Shown here one piece after another: positions 36,209 to 46,018 of a stretch of 64,000 bases of DNA. The translations under genes were made by a program, and so were the position numbers. The stretch comes from Rhizobacter sp. Root1221 (GTDB lineage: Bacteria > Pseudomonadota > Gammaproteobacteria > Burkholderiales > Burkholderiaceae_C). The DNA lies in the NCBI RefSeq assembly GCF_001425785.1, contig NZ_LMDI01000020.1, positions 1-64,000 of the forward strand, read 5' to 3'. Every line of letters starts with the position of its first letter. Within the stretch, counting starts at the first letter, position 1. The notes below the pieces were generated by a model that had not been told where the DNA came from, did not search any database, and saw only the letters and a program-made list of their open reading frames with translations.

Positions 36209-37699
36209 TCAACCCCGTGGCAGTTTCGCGAGCTCGTCGCCCACGAGCCGCACGACGAGGCGATCGAGTGTCTGCACCGAGTACTGGTGCACGTCGTGCA
36301 CGGTCTCCCCGCCGGGGCCGCTCGACGGGTCGGCGCCATCGCGGTACGTCAGGAACACGAAACGCCCGGCGGTGTACTGGGCCATCTGCCGGAACACGTA
36401 TTCACCCGCCGGGTCGAGGCCGCTCGCGCCCACGGCAAACAGCTTCACACCCTTGGCGAGCGCCGCCTGCATGTCGCGGTCGTACTGCGGGCCGCCGTAG
36501 TCGAGGTGCGGCGGGGCATCGGCCACCATCACGGCCAGGCGCACCGCGTCGGCCCGCCACGCGAGGCCGTGCACGGTTTCGTGAAGGGCCTCGTTCAGCG
36601 CCTCCGGGGTGTCGCCGCCACCGTCAGCCTGCACCTTCGCGAGCACGCCCTGGAACGCACCGAGGTTGTCGGTGAAGTCGTGCGTGCGGGTGAGGAACGC
36701 GTCGCCACGGTCGCGGTAGGCCACGAGGCCGTAGCAGATGTCGGGGCGTCCCGGCAGTTGCGCGATCTGCTGCGACATCGCGTGCATCGACGCCTTCAGC
36801 TTCGCGATCTCGTCGCCCATCGAGCCGGTGGCGTCGATCATGAACACCAGGTCGAGGCGAGGCCGGGCCACCGCGGCGGTCCGGTCGAGCTGCACCTGCA
36901 CGGCCTGCTTCTGGCCGCGCTGCAACATCGCGCGGGATTGCACGCCGTTCTTGCGCACCGCGATTCCGAGGCGCTGCTCGTTGGCGAACTCGGGCGCGAG
37001 GAAGGCCTTCGGATGGATCCACACGCGGCCCGCGGTGTCGGTGCGCGCCCACGCCACGGGCTCGGCCACGCCCACGCGCTGGATGGCCACCTCGGCGTCG
37101 TGCACCGGGCGGCCCGCGGCGTCCACCACGTCCAGCGGGTACCGCTCGCTGACGTCGCGCTGGCGCACCTCGAGGCCCTGGGCACGGCGGTCACGGTACG
37201 CGAGGTATTCGCCGAAGTCCGCGTTGTCGTCGACCACGCCCGCGGTCACGGTTGCCGCCTGGTTCTGCTGGCGCGTGGAGGGAGCCGGCTGCGGCTTGGG
37301 ACTGTGACGGGGCATCGGTGCCACGGCCGCGGGGGCTGGCGGCGCGCTGGCCTCGCGCGACATGTCCTTCTTGTCGGCCGACAACTTGCCCTCGGCCATC
37401 GGGGCGTCCACGGGCCGGCGCTTGCCGCCGGACGAATCGGACTCGCGCTCGTACTGCCCGCGCCCGCCACCGGCCACCTCGCGGGTGGTCGGCAGGCGGT
37501 GGCAGTGGTTGGCCGACGGGACGGCGAACGCCACCGGGGAGAAGTCGGCCGACGGTGTGTCCTGCCACGACGGCGGCCAGGCGTCCGGCGGGGGCACCGA
37601 CCGGGCGAAAGCGACCGGGCTGTCGAACCCGGTGCTCGCGAGGAGGAGCAAGGCCGACACGGCGGCGGGCACGATCAGGCGGCGGGGAAGTTTCATCAT
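36209..37699 (-). CDS. Exported VWA-domain protein
   Basis: 496 residues. Signal sequence at about 1-33. A Pro/Ala- and charge-rich low-complexity stretch follows (about 40-150). Next comes a carboxypeptidase-like beta domain (PLDVVDAAGRPVHDAEVAIQRVG, about 185-270). The von Willebrand A domain has a complete MIDAS: DATGS at about residue 289, a downstream Thr in GGGDTPEAL, and Asp in VADAPPH. Start: ATG 37699 has TGGAG six bases upstream; ATGs at 37705 and 37741 are alternatives. It is divergent from an ECF sigma / anti-sigma-like pair, suggesting a surface sensor or effector controlled by that sigma factor. Confidence 0.82.
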   Translation of the reverse strand: MMKLPRRLIVPAAVSALLLLASTGFDSPVAFARSVPPPDAWPPSWQDTPSADFSPVAFAVPSANHCHRLPTTREVAGGGRGQYERESDSSGGKRRPVDAPMAEGKLSADKKDMSREASAPPAPAAVAPMPRHSPKPQPAPSTRQQNQAATVTAGVVDDNADFGEYLAYRDRRAQGLEVRQRDVSERYPLDVVDAAGRPVHDAEVAIQRVGVAEPVAWARTDTAGRVWIHPKAFLAPEFANEQRLGIAVRKNGVQSRAMLQRGQKQAVQVQLDRTAAVARPRLDLVFMIDATGSMGDEIAKLKASMHAMSQQIAQLPGRPDICYGLVAYRDRGDAFLTRTHDFTDNLGAFQGVLAKVQADGGGDTPEALNEALHETVHGLAWRADAVRLAVMVADAPPHLDYGGPQYDRDMQAALAKGVKLFAVGASGLDPAGEYVFRQMAQYTAGRFVFLTYRDGADPSSGPGGETVHDVHQYSVQTLDRLVVRLVGDELAKLPRG

Positions 37700-37843
37700 G
37701 GTCATCTCCAGTGAAAGGGCGGGAAGCACTTCCACTGACACGGCCGGGCCTGGCGAACGGGGTGAATTATTTTCGCGGCCCGGTTTTCACCCCGGACACC
37801 CCCGCCGGCCGTATCACCTCCGCATGAGGCAGACTCTCGACCG

Positions 37844-38488
37844 ATGCACACCCCGAGCCCCGACGACATGCCGGACGACACGCTGATGGCCGCCTATGCC
37901 GCAGGCGATGCGTCCGCCTTCGAGCGCCTGTACCAGCGCCACGAGGCGGGGCTGTACCGGTTCGTGCGCCGGTTGCTCGGGCCGGCGCTGGCCGCACAGA
38001 CCGACGAGGTGTTCCAGGACACCTGGCTCCGGGTGGTGCGCTCGCGCGAAGCGTGGTCACCGCAGGGGGCCACGTTCCGCACCTGGCTGTTCACGTTGGC
38101 CCACCGCCGGGTCATCGACGTGTGGCGCCGCAGCGGCCGCGAGGTGTCGATGGCCGCCGACGACGACGGCACCCCGTGGGAGCCCGAAGCCGGCGCCGGC
38201 ACGCCGTGGTCGCAATGGCCCGCGCCATCGCCCGCCCCCCACGGCGACGACCTCGCGTTCTGGCGGCGCGCGGGCGAACGGCTGCTCACCTGCCTGGAGC
38301 AGTTGCCGCTGGCGCAGCGCAGCGCGTTCCTGCTGCACCACGACGACGAACTCCCGCTGGCCGACGTGGCCCGTGCGCTCGAGGTGGGGTTCGAAACCGC
38401 CAAGACCCGGCTGCGTTATGCGATGGCCAAGCTGCGCACGTGCATGGGCGCGTACCTGGCGCCGCTGCAGACCACGGACCCGCGATGA
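37844..38488 (+). CDS. ECF-type RNA polymerase sigma factor
   Basis: 214 residues. Region 2 is clear (FERLYQRHEAGLYRFVRRLLG, then DEVFQDTWLRVVRSREAW and FRTWLFTLAHRRVIDVWRR). A Pro/Ala-rich linker (about 100-135) joins it to region 4 (LEQLPLAQRSAFLLHHDDEL, PLADVARALEVGFETAKTRLRYA). No extra C-terminal domain is present. The stop overlaps the start of a membrane protein gene (ATGA), the usual arrangement for sigma and its anti-sigma. The divergent VWA-protein gene begins 145 bases away and is a likely target. Confidence 0.9.
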   Translation: MHTPSPDDMPDDTLMAAYAAGDASAFERLYQRHEAGLYRFVRRLLGPALAAQTDEVFQDTWLRVVRSREAWSPQGATFRTWLFTLAHRRVIDVWRRSGREVSMAADDDGTPWEPEAGAGTPWSQWPAPSPAPHGDDLAFWRRAGERLLTCLEQLPLAQRSAFLLHHDDELPLADVARALEVGFETAKTRLRYAMAKLRTCMGAYLAPLQTTDPR

Positions 38489-39477
38489 ACGACGAACCCC
38501 GCGATCACTGGCTGCGCGAGGCACTGCGCCACGCGCCCGACCCGCAGGCGCCTCCGGCGTCGCTGCGCGAGGCCATCCTGCGCGAAGCACGCCGGCCAAC
38601 GGCGGCGGCTCCGGCCGCGCCCTGGTGGTCGCGTGTGATCGCCTGGATGGTGCAGCCCACTGTCGCCGCCGGCTTTGCCAGCGTGATGGTGATGACGGCG
38701 GCCGGGCTGCTGTGGTGGGACGAACCCGTGCCCCAGATGGAACGCGAGGCGCCGGCCGCCGCGGTGGCAGACGCCGCCGCGCCGCCCCCACCGGTGGCGC
38801 AGGCGACGCCCGAACCCGGCGCGCCGCGCGCGCAAACCCCGGCACCCGTCCTCGAACGCACCGATCCGATCCGCAAGGAGCGCAAGCCCGCCCCTCAACC
38901 CATGCCCTCAGCTGCGCCCGACATGGCTCGCGCAGCCGAGGCCAAACGGGCCGGGCAGGAGGCGCAATCCACCGCGCGCTTGACCGAATCCGACAAGAAG
39001 CGGACCGAACACCGGGCGATGATGCCGCCACCCGCCGCTCCCGTTGCTCCGGCCGTGATGGCAGAGGCACCAGCACCCAAGGCCGCGGCAGCAGCCCCCA
39101 GCCGCCTCGACGCCCCGGCCGGCGGGCTGGCCGGCGCCGCCGCGCCCGACACGGTGAAATCGGTGCGCACCGCCGTCGCCGCCGACCTCACCCGCTGGAC
39201 CTGGCAACGCCAGGCAGGCCCGGCCCGGCCCGCAGACCCTGCCCTCCTTGCCTGGCTGGACCTGCTCGACGCCAGCAGCACGGCGGCATGGACGCCCGCC
39301 ACCGGCGACCCCGTGGTGGTCGGGGAACTGCGCCTGCAGCGTGGCCAACAGGCGGTGCACCGCTGGGCGTTCAGCGCCGACGGGGTCACCTGGTACCTGA
39401 GCGGGAGCGCCCGGTTCATGCCGCTGTCCGAACCCGCGGTCCGCCGGTTGCTGGAGGCGCTCGACGGCCTGCCGTGA
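38485..39477 (+). CDS. Anti-sigma-factor-like membrane protein
   Basis: 330 residues. The cytoplasmic N-terminus (about 1-50, MNDEPRDHWLREALRHAP) contains no classical HxxxCxxC zinc motif. One transmembrane helix lies at about 58-78 (VAAGFASVMVMTAAGLLWW). A long Ala/Pro/Lys-rich periplasmic spacer (about 85-235) and a folded C-terminal region (LTRWTWQRQ...VTWYLSGSARF) follow. The coupling to an ECF sigma gene and the topology suggest an anti-sigma factor with a periplasmic sensor. The absence of a recognisable ASD motif makes this inference only. Confidence 0.65.
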   Translation: MNDEPRDHWLREALRHAPDPQAPPASLREAILREARRPTAAAPAAPWWSRVIAWMVQPTVAAGFASVMVMTAAGLLWWDEPVPQMEREAPAAAVADAAAPPPPVAQATPEPGAPRAQTPAPVLERTDPIRKERKPAPQPMPSAAPDMARAAEAKRAGQEAQSTARLTESDKKRTEHRAMMPPPAAPVAPAVMAEAPAPKAAAAAPSRLDAPAGGLAGAAAPDTVKSVRTAVAADLTRWTWQRQAGPARPADPALLAWLDLLDASSTAAWTPATGDPVVVGELRLQRGQQAVHRWAFSADGVTWYLSGSARFMPLSEPAVRRLLEALDGLP

Positions 39478-39543
39478 ACGGTGTCCCTGCTGACGTGGAC
39501 TGACAGGGGCCGCCGCTATCATCTTCCGTTTACCCCCCAGCCC

Positions 39544-42477
39544 ATGCCGCCCCGCCCCGCTCCCAACGACGACCCCGCCGCCCGGATCGAGGCGGCCCTG
39601 ACCGGCGAGGCCTCCATCGAGGCCCCTACCATTCGCGTGCGCGGTGCGCGCACGCACAACCTCAAGAACATCGACCTCGACATCCCGCGCAACCGGCTCG
39701 TCGTGATCACCGGCCTGAGCGGCTCGGGCAAGTCGAGCCTCGCGTTCGACACGCTGTACGCCGAAGGCCAGCGGCGCTACGTCGAAAGCCTCAGCACGTA
39801 TGCCCGCCAGTTCCTGCAGCTGATGGACAAGCCCGACGTCGACGTGATCGAGGGCCTGAGCCCGGCCATCAGCATCGAGCAGAAGGCCACGTCGCACAAC
39901 CCGCGGTCCACCGTGGGCACGGTCACCGAGATCCACGACTACCTGCGCCTGCTGTACGCCCGTGCCGGCACACCCTACTGCCCCGAACACGGGCAACCAC
40001 TGCAGGCGCAAAGCGTGAGCCAGATGGTCGACACGGTGCTCGGGCTGCCCGAAGGCACGAAGCTCATGGTGCTGGCCCCGGTGGTGCGCGACCGCAAGGG
40101 TGAATTCAGCGACCTGTTCGCCGACATGCAGACACAGGGTTACGTGCGCTTCCGCGTGGACGGCAACACGTACGACGCCGCCGACGTGCCCAAGCTCAAG
40201 AAGAGCGAGAAGCACGACATCGACGTGGTGATCGACCGCGTGAAGGTGCAACCGGGCCTGCAGCAGCGCCTGGCCGAAAGCTTCGAGGCGGCGATGCGCA
40301 TCGCCGACGGCCGTGCCATGGCGTTCGAGATGGACACCGGCGCCGAACACCTGTTCTCGAGCAAGTTCGCGTGCCCGGTGTGCAGCTACAGCCTGAGCGA
40401 ACTGGAGCCACGGCTCTTTTCGTTCAACTCGCCGGTGGGCGCCTGCCCCAGCTGCGACGGTCTCGGCCACGTGACGGCGTTCGACCCCGAGCGGGTGGTG
40501 GCCTTCCCGTCGCTGAGCCTCGCCGGCGGTGCCGTGAAAGGCTGGGACCGCCGCAACGGCTACACCTTCTCGCTGCTGGAAAGCGTGGCGCGCCACTACA
40601 AGTTCGACATCGACGCACCCTACGAGAAGCTGCCCAAGAAAGCGCAGAAGGCGCTGCTCTACGGGTCCGGCGAGGAAGAGATCGCGTTTGTCTACGAGGC
40701 CGAAGGCACCAACGGCAAGGTACGCAGCGTGCGCCGCACGCACCCGTTCGAAGGCATCATCCCGAACCTCGAACGGCGCTACAAGGAAACCGATTCGGCT
40801 GCGGTGCGCGAAGACCTGTCGCGCTACCAGGCCCCCCGCCCCTGCCCCGACTGCCATGGCGCGCGGCTGCGCAGCGAGGCGCGGCACGTGTTCCTGTCGA
40901 GTGCGGACGGCGCCAAGGGCGAACCCATCTACGCCGTGGAACACAGCACGTTGCGCCAGTGCCTCGACTACTTCGGGCAGCTGCAGCTCAAGGGGGCCAA
41001 GGCCGAGATCGCCGACAAGGTGATCCGCGAGATCCGCTCGCGGCTCAAGTTCCTGAACGACGTGGGCCTCAACTACCTGAGCCTCGACCGCAGCGCCGAC
41101 ACACTGAGCGGCGGCGAGGCCCAGCGCATCCGCCTCGCCTCGCAGATCGGTTCCGGCCTCACCGGCGTGATGTACGTGCTCGACGAACCCAGCATCGGCC
41201 TGCACCAGCGCGACAACGACCGCCTGATCGGCACGTTGCGCCACCTGCGCGACCTGGGCAACAGCGTGCTCGTGGTCGAACATGACGAGGACGCCATCCG
41301 CGCCGCCGACCACGTCATCGACATGGGCCCGGGTGCCGGCGTGCACGGCGGCCAGGTGATCGCACAGGGCACCGCCGCCGAGGTGGCCGCCCACCCCGAC
41401 TCGCTGACCGGCAAGTACCTCGCCCAGGTGCTGAAGATCGCGGTGCCCCGGGCGCGCCGGGAACCCGTGGCCGGGCTGCGCATCCTGAACGCCCGCGGCA
41501 ACAACCTCAAGGGCGTTACGGTGGACCTGCCGGTGGGGGTGATGACCTGCGTGACCGGCGTGTCCGGCTCCGGCAAGAGCACGCTCGTCAACGACACGCT
41601 CTATGCCGCGGTGGCCCGCCACCTGTACAACAGCCACGCCGAACCCGAGGCGCACGACGGCATCGAGGGGCTCGACGCGTTCGACAAGGTCATCAACGTC
41701 GACCAGAGCCCCATCGGCCGCACGCCGCGCAGCAACCCGGCCACCTACACCGGCCTGTTCACGCCCATCCGCGAGCTGTTCGCCGAGGTGCCCACGGCGC
41801 GCGAACGCGGCTACGGCCCGGGGCGCTTCAGCTTCAACGTGGCCGGCGGGCGCTGCGAGGCGTGCCAGGGTGACGGGGTGCTGAAGGTCGAGATGCACTT
41901 CCTGCCCGATGTGTACGTGCCATGCGACGTGTGCCACGGCCGGCGCTACAACCGCGAAACGCTCGAGGTGCAGTACAAGGGCAAGAACATCACCGAGGTG
42001 CTCGACATGACGGTGGAGGACGCCTACGCGTACTTCAACGCCGTGCCCAACATCGCCCGCAAGCTGCAGACGCTGCTCGACGTGGGGCTCGGCTACATCC
42101 GCCTGGGGCAGAGCGCCACCACGCTGTCGGGCGGCGAGGCGCAGCGGGTCAAGCTCGCACTGGAGCTGAGCAAACGCGACACCGGCCGCACGCTCTACAT
42201 CCTCGACGAGCCCACCACCGGCCTGCACTTCGCCGACATCGACCTGCTGCTGAAGGTGCTGCACCAGCTGCGCGACGCGGGCAACACGCTGGTCGTGATC
42301 GAGCACAACCTCGACGTCATCAAGACGGCCGACTGGCTGATCGACATGGGCCCCGAAGGCGGTTCCGGCGGCGGCACCGTGGTGGCCTGCGGCACGCCGG
42401 AGCAGGTGGCCGCGGCGCCGGCCAGCGTGACAGGCCGCTACCTGGCGCCATTGCTGGCACTACCGCTGGCGGGTTGA
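39544..42477 (+). CDS. uvrA: Excinuclease ABC subunit A
   Basis: 977 residues, the ATP-driven damage sensor of nucleotide-excision repair. Two ABC modules are visible: N-terminal [20 protein letters not shown] (Walker A) with first signature [16 protein letters not shown], and C-terminal [15 protein letters not shown] with [17 protein letters not shown]; each has its DEP Walker B. Zinc-binding Cys clusters are present ([10 protein letters not shown]...[12 protein letters not shown]...[10 protein letters not shown]). The ATG at 39544 removes an unlikely 21-residue extension. The TGA stop at 42475-42477 abuts the stop of the convergent gene. Confidence 0.97.
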   Translation: MPPRPAPNDDPAARIEAALTGEASIEAPTIRVRGARTHNLKNIDLDIPRNRLVVITGLSGSGKSSLAFDTLYAEGQRRYVESLSTYARQFLQLMDKPDVDVIEGLSPAISIEQKATSHNPRSTVGTVTEIHDYLRLLYARAGTPYCPEHGQPLQAQSVSQMVDTVLGLPEGTKLMVLAPVVRDRKGEFSDLFADMQTQGYVRFRVDGNTYDAADVPKLKKSEKHDIDVVIDRVKVQPGLQQRLAESFEAAMRIADGRAMAFEMDTGAEHLFSSKFACPVCSYSLSELEPRLFSFNSPVGACPSCDGLGHVTAFDPERVVAFPSLSLAGGAVKGWDRRNGYTFSLLESVARHYKFDIDAPYEKLPKKAQKALLYGSGEEEIAFVYEAEGTNGKVRSVRRTHPFEGIIPNLERRYKETDSAAVREDLSRYQAPRPCPDCHGARLRSEARHVFLSSADGAKGEPIYAVEHSTLRQCLDYFGQLQLKGAKAEIADKVIREIRSRLKFLNDVGLNYLSLDRSADTLSGGEAQRIRLASQIGSGLTGVMYVLDEPSIGLHQRDNDRLIGTLRHLRDLGNSVLVVEHDEDAIRAADHVIDMGPGAGVHGGQVIAQGTAAEVAAHPDSLTGKYLAQVLKIAVPRARREPVAGLRILNARGNNLKGVTVDLPVGVMTCVTGVSGSGKSTLVNDTLYAAVARHLYNSHAEPEAHDGIEGLDAFDKVINVDQSPIGRTPRSNPATYTGLFTPIRELFAEVPTARERGYGPGRFSFNVAGGRCEACQGDGVLKVEMHFLPDVYVPCDVCHGRRYNRETLEVQYKGKNITEVLDMTVEDAYAYFNAVPNIARKLQTLLDVGLGYIRLGQSATTLSGGEAQRVKLALELSKRDTGRTLYILDEPTTGLHFADIDLLLKVLHQLRDAGNTLVVIEHNLDVIKTADWLIDMGPEGGSGGGTVVACGTPEQVAAAPASVTGRYLAPLLALPLAG

Positions 42478-43125
42478 TCAGGGGGTCACGGGCACCCACT
42501 GGCCCGTGATGTTGATGAGCCGGCACGCCGGTGTGCCGGGCGCGCGGCGGCCTTCGCAATCGGCCAGCGCACGCTGGGTGGCGTCCTGGTCGGACGCGGC
42601 GCCTTTCACGTGGCCCCACGCCCCGCCCGTGGAGGCGGCGAACGCCTTGTTGCCCCCCGCGGGCCAGTACTCGGTGAGCAGCACCTCGCGGGCCTTCGGG
42701 GAGAGCTGGTAGGCGGCCAGCCGCGCGTCGGACACCTGCGGCGCGGCCGGTGAGTCCCAGCCCCACAGGAACCAGCCGGTGCCGGCGAGTGCGGCCATCA
42801 CCACCACGCTGCTCGCGGCCAGCCACACCTTGCGGTGCGGCGAGCGCGGCTTGCGGCGCACCTTCGGCGGGGCCTTGGCTGACGGTTCGGTTTCGGGTTC
42901 CGGCTCGATGAGCACCTTGGCGCCGAGGCGCTCGAACTTCAGTGCATGGCGCGTGGCCGCCTCGAAGCCGAGCCCCCGCCTGAGCACGGTGCGTTTGCCC
43001 GAGAACAGCGATTGCTGGCGGGCTTCGTTGAGGTGCAGCAGCTCGGCCAGCTCGCGCTGGACCTGGTCGATGCGGTGACCGTCGATCACGTCACCCGCAA
43101 ACACCAGGCGGAATCGTTCGCCCAT
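42478..43125 (-). CDS. Single-pass membrane protein, unknown function
   Basis: 215 residues. The N-terminal 75 residues (MGERFRLVFAGDVIDGHRID, then QVQRELAELLHLNEARQQSLF) resemble small cytoplasmic modules found at the front of uncharacterised Burkholderiales membrane proteins. A single transmembrane helix lies at about 101-120 (VWLAASSVVVMAALAGTGWF) after a basic stretch, and about 90 periplasmic residues follow (YWPAGGNKAFAASTGGAWG, containing a Cys pair). It converges on uvrA with no gap: TGATCA carries both stops. I do not recognise a named family. Confidence 0.75.
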   Translation of the reverse strand: MGERFRLVFAGDVIDGHRIDQVQRELAELLHLNEARQQSLFSGKRTVLRRGLGFEAATRHALKFERLGAKVLIEPEPETEPSAKAPPKVRRKPRSPHRKVWLAASSVVVMAALAGTGWFLWGWDSPAAPQVSDARLAAYQLSPKAREVLLTEYWPAGGNKAFAASTGGAWGHVKGAASDQDATQRALADCEGRRAPGTPACRLINITGQWVPVTP

Positions 43126-43201
43126 GGGTCACCGGACAGGGAAAGGAATGGGGCAATTGTGTCGCAAGATGCCCGTCGTTCCCCGTCCATGTGATTCGGC
43201 C

Positions 43202-44272
43202 TCAAACCTCCGCAGGACTGAGCGCGGGGTAGTCGGTATAACCCCGTGCGGCACCGCCAAAGAAGGTGTGGTGGTCCGCATCGTTCATCGGTGCATCGGT
43301 CTTCAGGCGTGCGACGAAGTCGGGATTGGCCAGCACCATCTGGCCGTACGCCTCCAGCTCAGCCAGGCCCGACACCACATCGGCGCCGATCTGTTCGCGT
43401 GCCCGGCCAGGCCGGTTCAGGATCAGCGTGCCCTTCCAGAGCCTGCGGATGTCCGCCAGCAGCGGCTCGTCGCCCTGGTGCATCACATGCACGTAGGCCA
43501 GCCCCAGCTTGTCGAGTTCGGCGACCAGATGGCGGTACAACGCCGGCCCTTGAGGACCCTCATCGATGCCCCACAGCTTGGCGCCGGGCGAAAGGCGAAT
43601 GCCGGTCCGGTCCGCGCCGATTTCTTCGGCGATGGCGGTTGCCACTTCGATGGCGAAGCGGGCCCGGTTCTCGATGGATCCACCGTACTGGTCGTTCCGG
43701 GTGTTTGCGCTCGGCGCGAAGAACTGCTGGACGAGATAGGCGTTCGCGCCGTGGATCTCGACCCCATCGGCGCCCGCTTCGATGGCCCGGCGAGCGGCAA
43801 ACCGAAAGTCAGCCACCGTCTGGCGGATCTCCTCCGTTGTGAGCGCGCGCGGCTCGGGGATGGGCTGCATGCCCTTCGCGGTGAACATCGGCACGCCGGG
43901 GGCGATGGCGGACGGCGCCACGCCCTGGCGATGATGATGCGTATTGTCGGGATGGGACATGCGCCCCGCGTGCATGAGCTGGATGAAGAGATGTCCGCCC
44001 TTGGCATGGACGGCAGTCGAGACCGCCTGCCAGCCCGCGACATGGGCATCGGTGTAGATGCCGGGGGTGGTGAGGTAACCCTGCCCGTCGTCGGAGGGCT
44101 GCGTGCCCTCGGTGACGATGAGGCCCACATCGGCGCGCTGGGCGTAGTACGTGGCCGCCGAGACATGGGGCGTGCCGTCCAGCTCCGCGCGCGAGCGGGT
44201 CATCGGTGCCATGACCAGGCGGTTCGAGAGGGGATAGCGTCCGACGCGGATGGGGCTGAACAGTTGCTTCAT
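43202..44272 (-). CDS. Old Yellow Enzyme-family alkene reductase
   Basis: 356 residues. A TIM-barrel flavoprotein of the NemA/OYE type: LFSPIRVGRYPLSNRLVMAP at the N-terminus, the substrate-binding pair in EIHGANAYLVQQFFAPSANT (His-x-x-Asn), RNDQYGGSIENRARF, and GIRLSPGAKLWG. It uses FMN and NAD(P)H to reduce activated alkenes, N-ethylmaleimide or nitro compounds. On the minus strand behind a truncated SDR gene and divergent LysR at 44897; the group probably responds to electrophiles or quinones. No clear Shine-Dalgarno precedes the ATG. Confidence 0.93.
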   Translation of the reverse strand: MKQLFSPIRVGRYPLSNRLVMAPMTRSRAELDGTPHVSAATYYAQRADVGLIVTEGTQPSDDGQGYLTTPGIYTDAHVAGWQAVSTAVHAKGGHLFIQLMHAGRMSHPDNTHHHRQGVAPSAIAPGVPMFTAKGMQPIPEPRALTTEEIRQTVADFRFAARRAIEAGADGVEIHGANAYLVQQFFAPSANTRNDQYGGSIENRARFAIEVATAIAEEIGADRTGIRLSPGAKLWGIDEGPQGPALYRHLVAELDKLGLAYVHVMHQGDEPLLADIRRLWKGTLILNRPGRAREQIGADVVSGLAELEAYGQMVLANPDFVARLKTDAPMNDADHHTFFGGAARGYTDYPALSPAEV

Positions 44273-44301
44273 GGTGATTTCGGATTGGGTTGGGAAACTG
44301 C

Positions 44302-44790
44302 TCAGACCGGCTGAGCTACTTGAACACGCGCCACGAGGGCTTGCGATTCGGCAAGGAAGGCTTTGGTGTGCGGCGCGGTCAAGCCAGCCGAGGGCAGGAT
44401 GCCTCGGGCCTTGCTGTTGAACAGCAGGCCGCTGCGGCCCTCGAGCTCGGACGCCAGCAGCAGCGGCGCAATGCGCTCGGCGTACTGTTCGGCGGTGGGG
44501 TTCAGCAGCCCGATCAATCCCTCCACCAAAGCGAACACGAACTTGTTGCCGTTCAGGAAATTGCTGCGGATGTCCGTCTTGATCAGGCCCGGGTTCAGTC
44601 CGAAGACACCCACGCGCGGCAAGCGCCTGGCCGCGTCGAGCACCAACATCTCGTTGCCGGCAACCGTGTTCAGGTGCACGCCCATGGCGCTGTAGGACTT
44701 CTCGGCATTGAGGTCCCCAACCTGCTTGCCACGCACGTCGGCGCTGGCCAGATCGAGGTGGGGCAACTGGAACGAGGGATCTGTCTTCAT
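44302..44790 (-). pseudogene. 5'-truncated short-chain dehydrogenase (C-terminal half)
   Basis: 162 codons remain (ATG at 44790). The piece holds the C-terminal SDR features AGNEMLVLDAARRL and GLNPGLIKTDI, but no Rossmann TGxxxGxG and no intact YxxxK catalytic motif. Only about 105 bases separate it from the divergent LysR start, so the missing 120-150 residues are not nearby. It is probably non-functional as an oxidoreductase; the reading frame itself is intact, so expression of a fragment is possible. Confidence 0.65.
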
Positions 44791-44896
44791 GAGCGCCAAG
44801 TCGTTTAGGGAGCGAATGACGACATCTTGGATTAACCTGCTCGTGGGATAAAGCCGGCTGCGTGAGAATCATTGATCCAAAATTGAAGCAATCAGC

Positions 44897-45784
44897 ATGG
44901 AATTCCTGAACGACATGGCCTTCTTTGTGGAGGTCGTGAAGGCCAAAAGCTTTCGCGGCGCGGCCGACGTGACGGGGGTGCCCAATTCGACCTTGTCGCG
45001 GCGAGTCGGGGCGCTGGAAAAGGCGATCGGCCTGCGCCTGCTGCACCGGACGACGCGCAAGATCGAGCTGACCGAGGCGGGGCAGATCTACTACGAGAGT
45101 TGCCGGCGCATCGTCGAAGAGGCGCGGATCGCTCACGAGCAACTGAGCGAGATGCTGGCCCAGCCCAGCGGCGTGCTGCGTGCGTCGTTGCCGGTGGACT
45201 TCGCGACCAATTACATGGCGCCGCTGATCGCGGAGTTCGCCCGCCGCCATCCAGGCATCACGTTCGAGTTGGATCTCACGCCGCGCAGGGTGGACCTCGT
45301 GACCGAGCCTTTCGACGTTGCCATCCGCATGGGCGAGCAACCCAGCTCGACGCTGATCGCACGGCAGCTGGCACGCCTGACGCCCCACCTTTACGCGTCG
45401 CCACGCTACCTGGAGATTTCAGGCGAGCCGACCGATCCAGCCGACCTGCTGCACCATGAGTGCATTGGCTTCCCGAAGTTCGGTCCCTGGGTATTGCACA
45501 AGGAACAGGCCACGGCCGAGGTGCGTGTCGGCGCGCGTTTCTCGGTCAACAACGTCGGCATGTATCGCCGCCTCGCCGTCCTTGACCAAGGGATCGTTCT
45601 GCTGGCCGAGGGGGTGGTCGCCGACGATCTGGCGAACGGGCGCCTGCGTCGCATCCTGCCAGGCTGGCATGGACGACCCATCCCGGTCTACGCCCTGACC
45701 GAAACGCGGCTGCTGCCGGCCAAGACGCTGCGGTTCATCGAGTTCTTGCAGGAGCGACTGGCGCAACCGTCCGGGCAAACCTGA
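44897..45784 (+). CDS. LysR-family transcriptional regulator
   Basis: 295 residues. Typical CrgA-group HTH (FFVEVVKAKSFRGAADVTGV, NSTLSRRVGALEKAIG, LLHRTTRKIELTEAG) and effector domain (GVLRASLPVDFA, VAIRMGEQPSSTLIAR). Divergent from the OYE gene and SDR remnant with a gap of about 105 bases, so it likely controls them. Electrophile-responsive LysR/OYE pairs are common in betaproteobacteria. Confidence 0.9.
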   Translation: MEFLNDMAFFVEVVKAKSFRGAADVTGVPNSTLSRRVGALEKAIGLRLLHRTTRKIELTEAGQIYYESCRRIVEEARIAHEQLSEMLAQPSGVLRASLPVDFATNYMAPLIAEFARRHPGITFELDLTPRRVDLVTEPFDVAIRMGEQPSSTLIARQLARLTPHLYASPRYLEISGEPTDPADLLHHECIGFPKFGPWVLHKEQATAEVRVGARFSVNNVGMYRRLAVLDQGIVLLAEGVVADDLANGRLRRILPGWHGRPIPVYALTETRLLPAKTLRFIEFLQERLAQPSGQT

Positions 45785-45810
45785 GAGACCCGGGCACGTC
45801 CGGTGAATCT

Positions 45811-45954
45811 TCAGCGCATCGGATCGCTGTCGGGATCCGAGAACCAGTCGCCCTGCATCAGCGAGCAGACATGCGGATGGATGAGGATCGACGCCAGGAC
45901 GCCGACCAGCGCGGCCACGGCCACGCTCACGAAGATGGACACGACGATGCTCAC
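45811..45954 (-). CDS. Possible 47-residue single-pass membrane protein
   Basis: GTG start at 45954 with AGGAG eight bases upstream. The peptide begins VSIVVSIFVSVAVAALVGVL (a transmembrane helix to about residue 25), then a short tail HPHVCSLMQGDWFSDPDSDP. It lies just downstream of a terminator (45979-46008), so it would need its own promoter or read-through. Support is the ribosome-binding site and hydrophobic pattern alone. Confidence 0.4.
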   Translation of the reverse strand: MSIVVSIFVSVAVAALVGVLASILIHPHVCSLMQGDWFSDPDSDPMR

Positions 45955-45978
45955 GGTCGGCTCCTGCGGGATGACGCC

Positions 45979-46008
45979 AAAAAAAAGCGCGCCGGATGAG
46001 GGCGCGCC
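45979..46008 (-). terminator. Rho-independent terminator of Cys-repeat gene
   Basis: On the minus strand GGCGCGCC...GGCGCGC forms a GC-rich stem over a short loop and is followed by eight T residues. It lies 11 bases past the stop at 46019. Confidence 0.8.
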
Positions 46009-46018
46009 GGGGTTTCGC

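Noticed and set aside
38908..42306. Antisense reading frame of over 1100 codons opposite uvrA
   Set aside because: Low-complexity, Val/His/Arg-rich product; uvrA on the plus strand is unambiguous.
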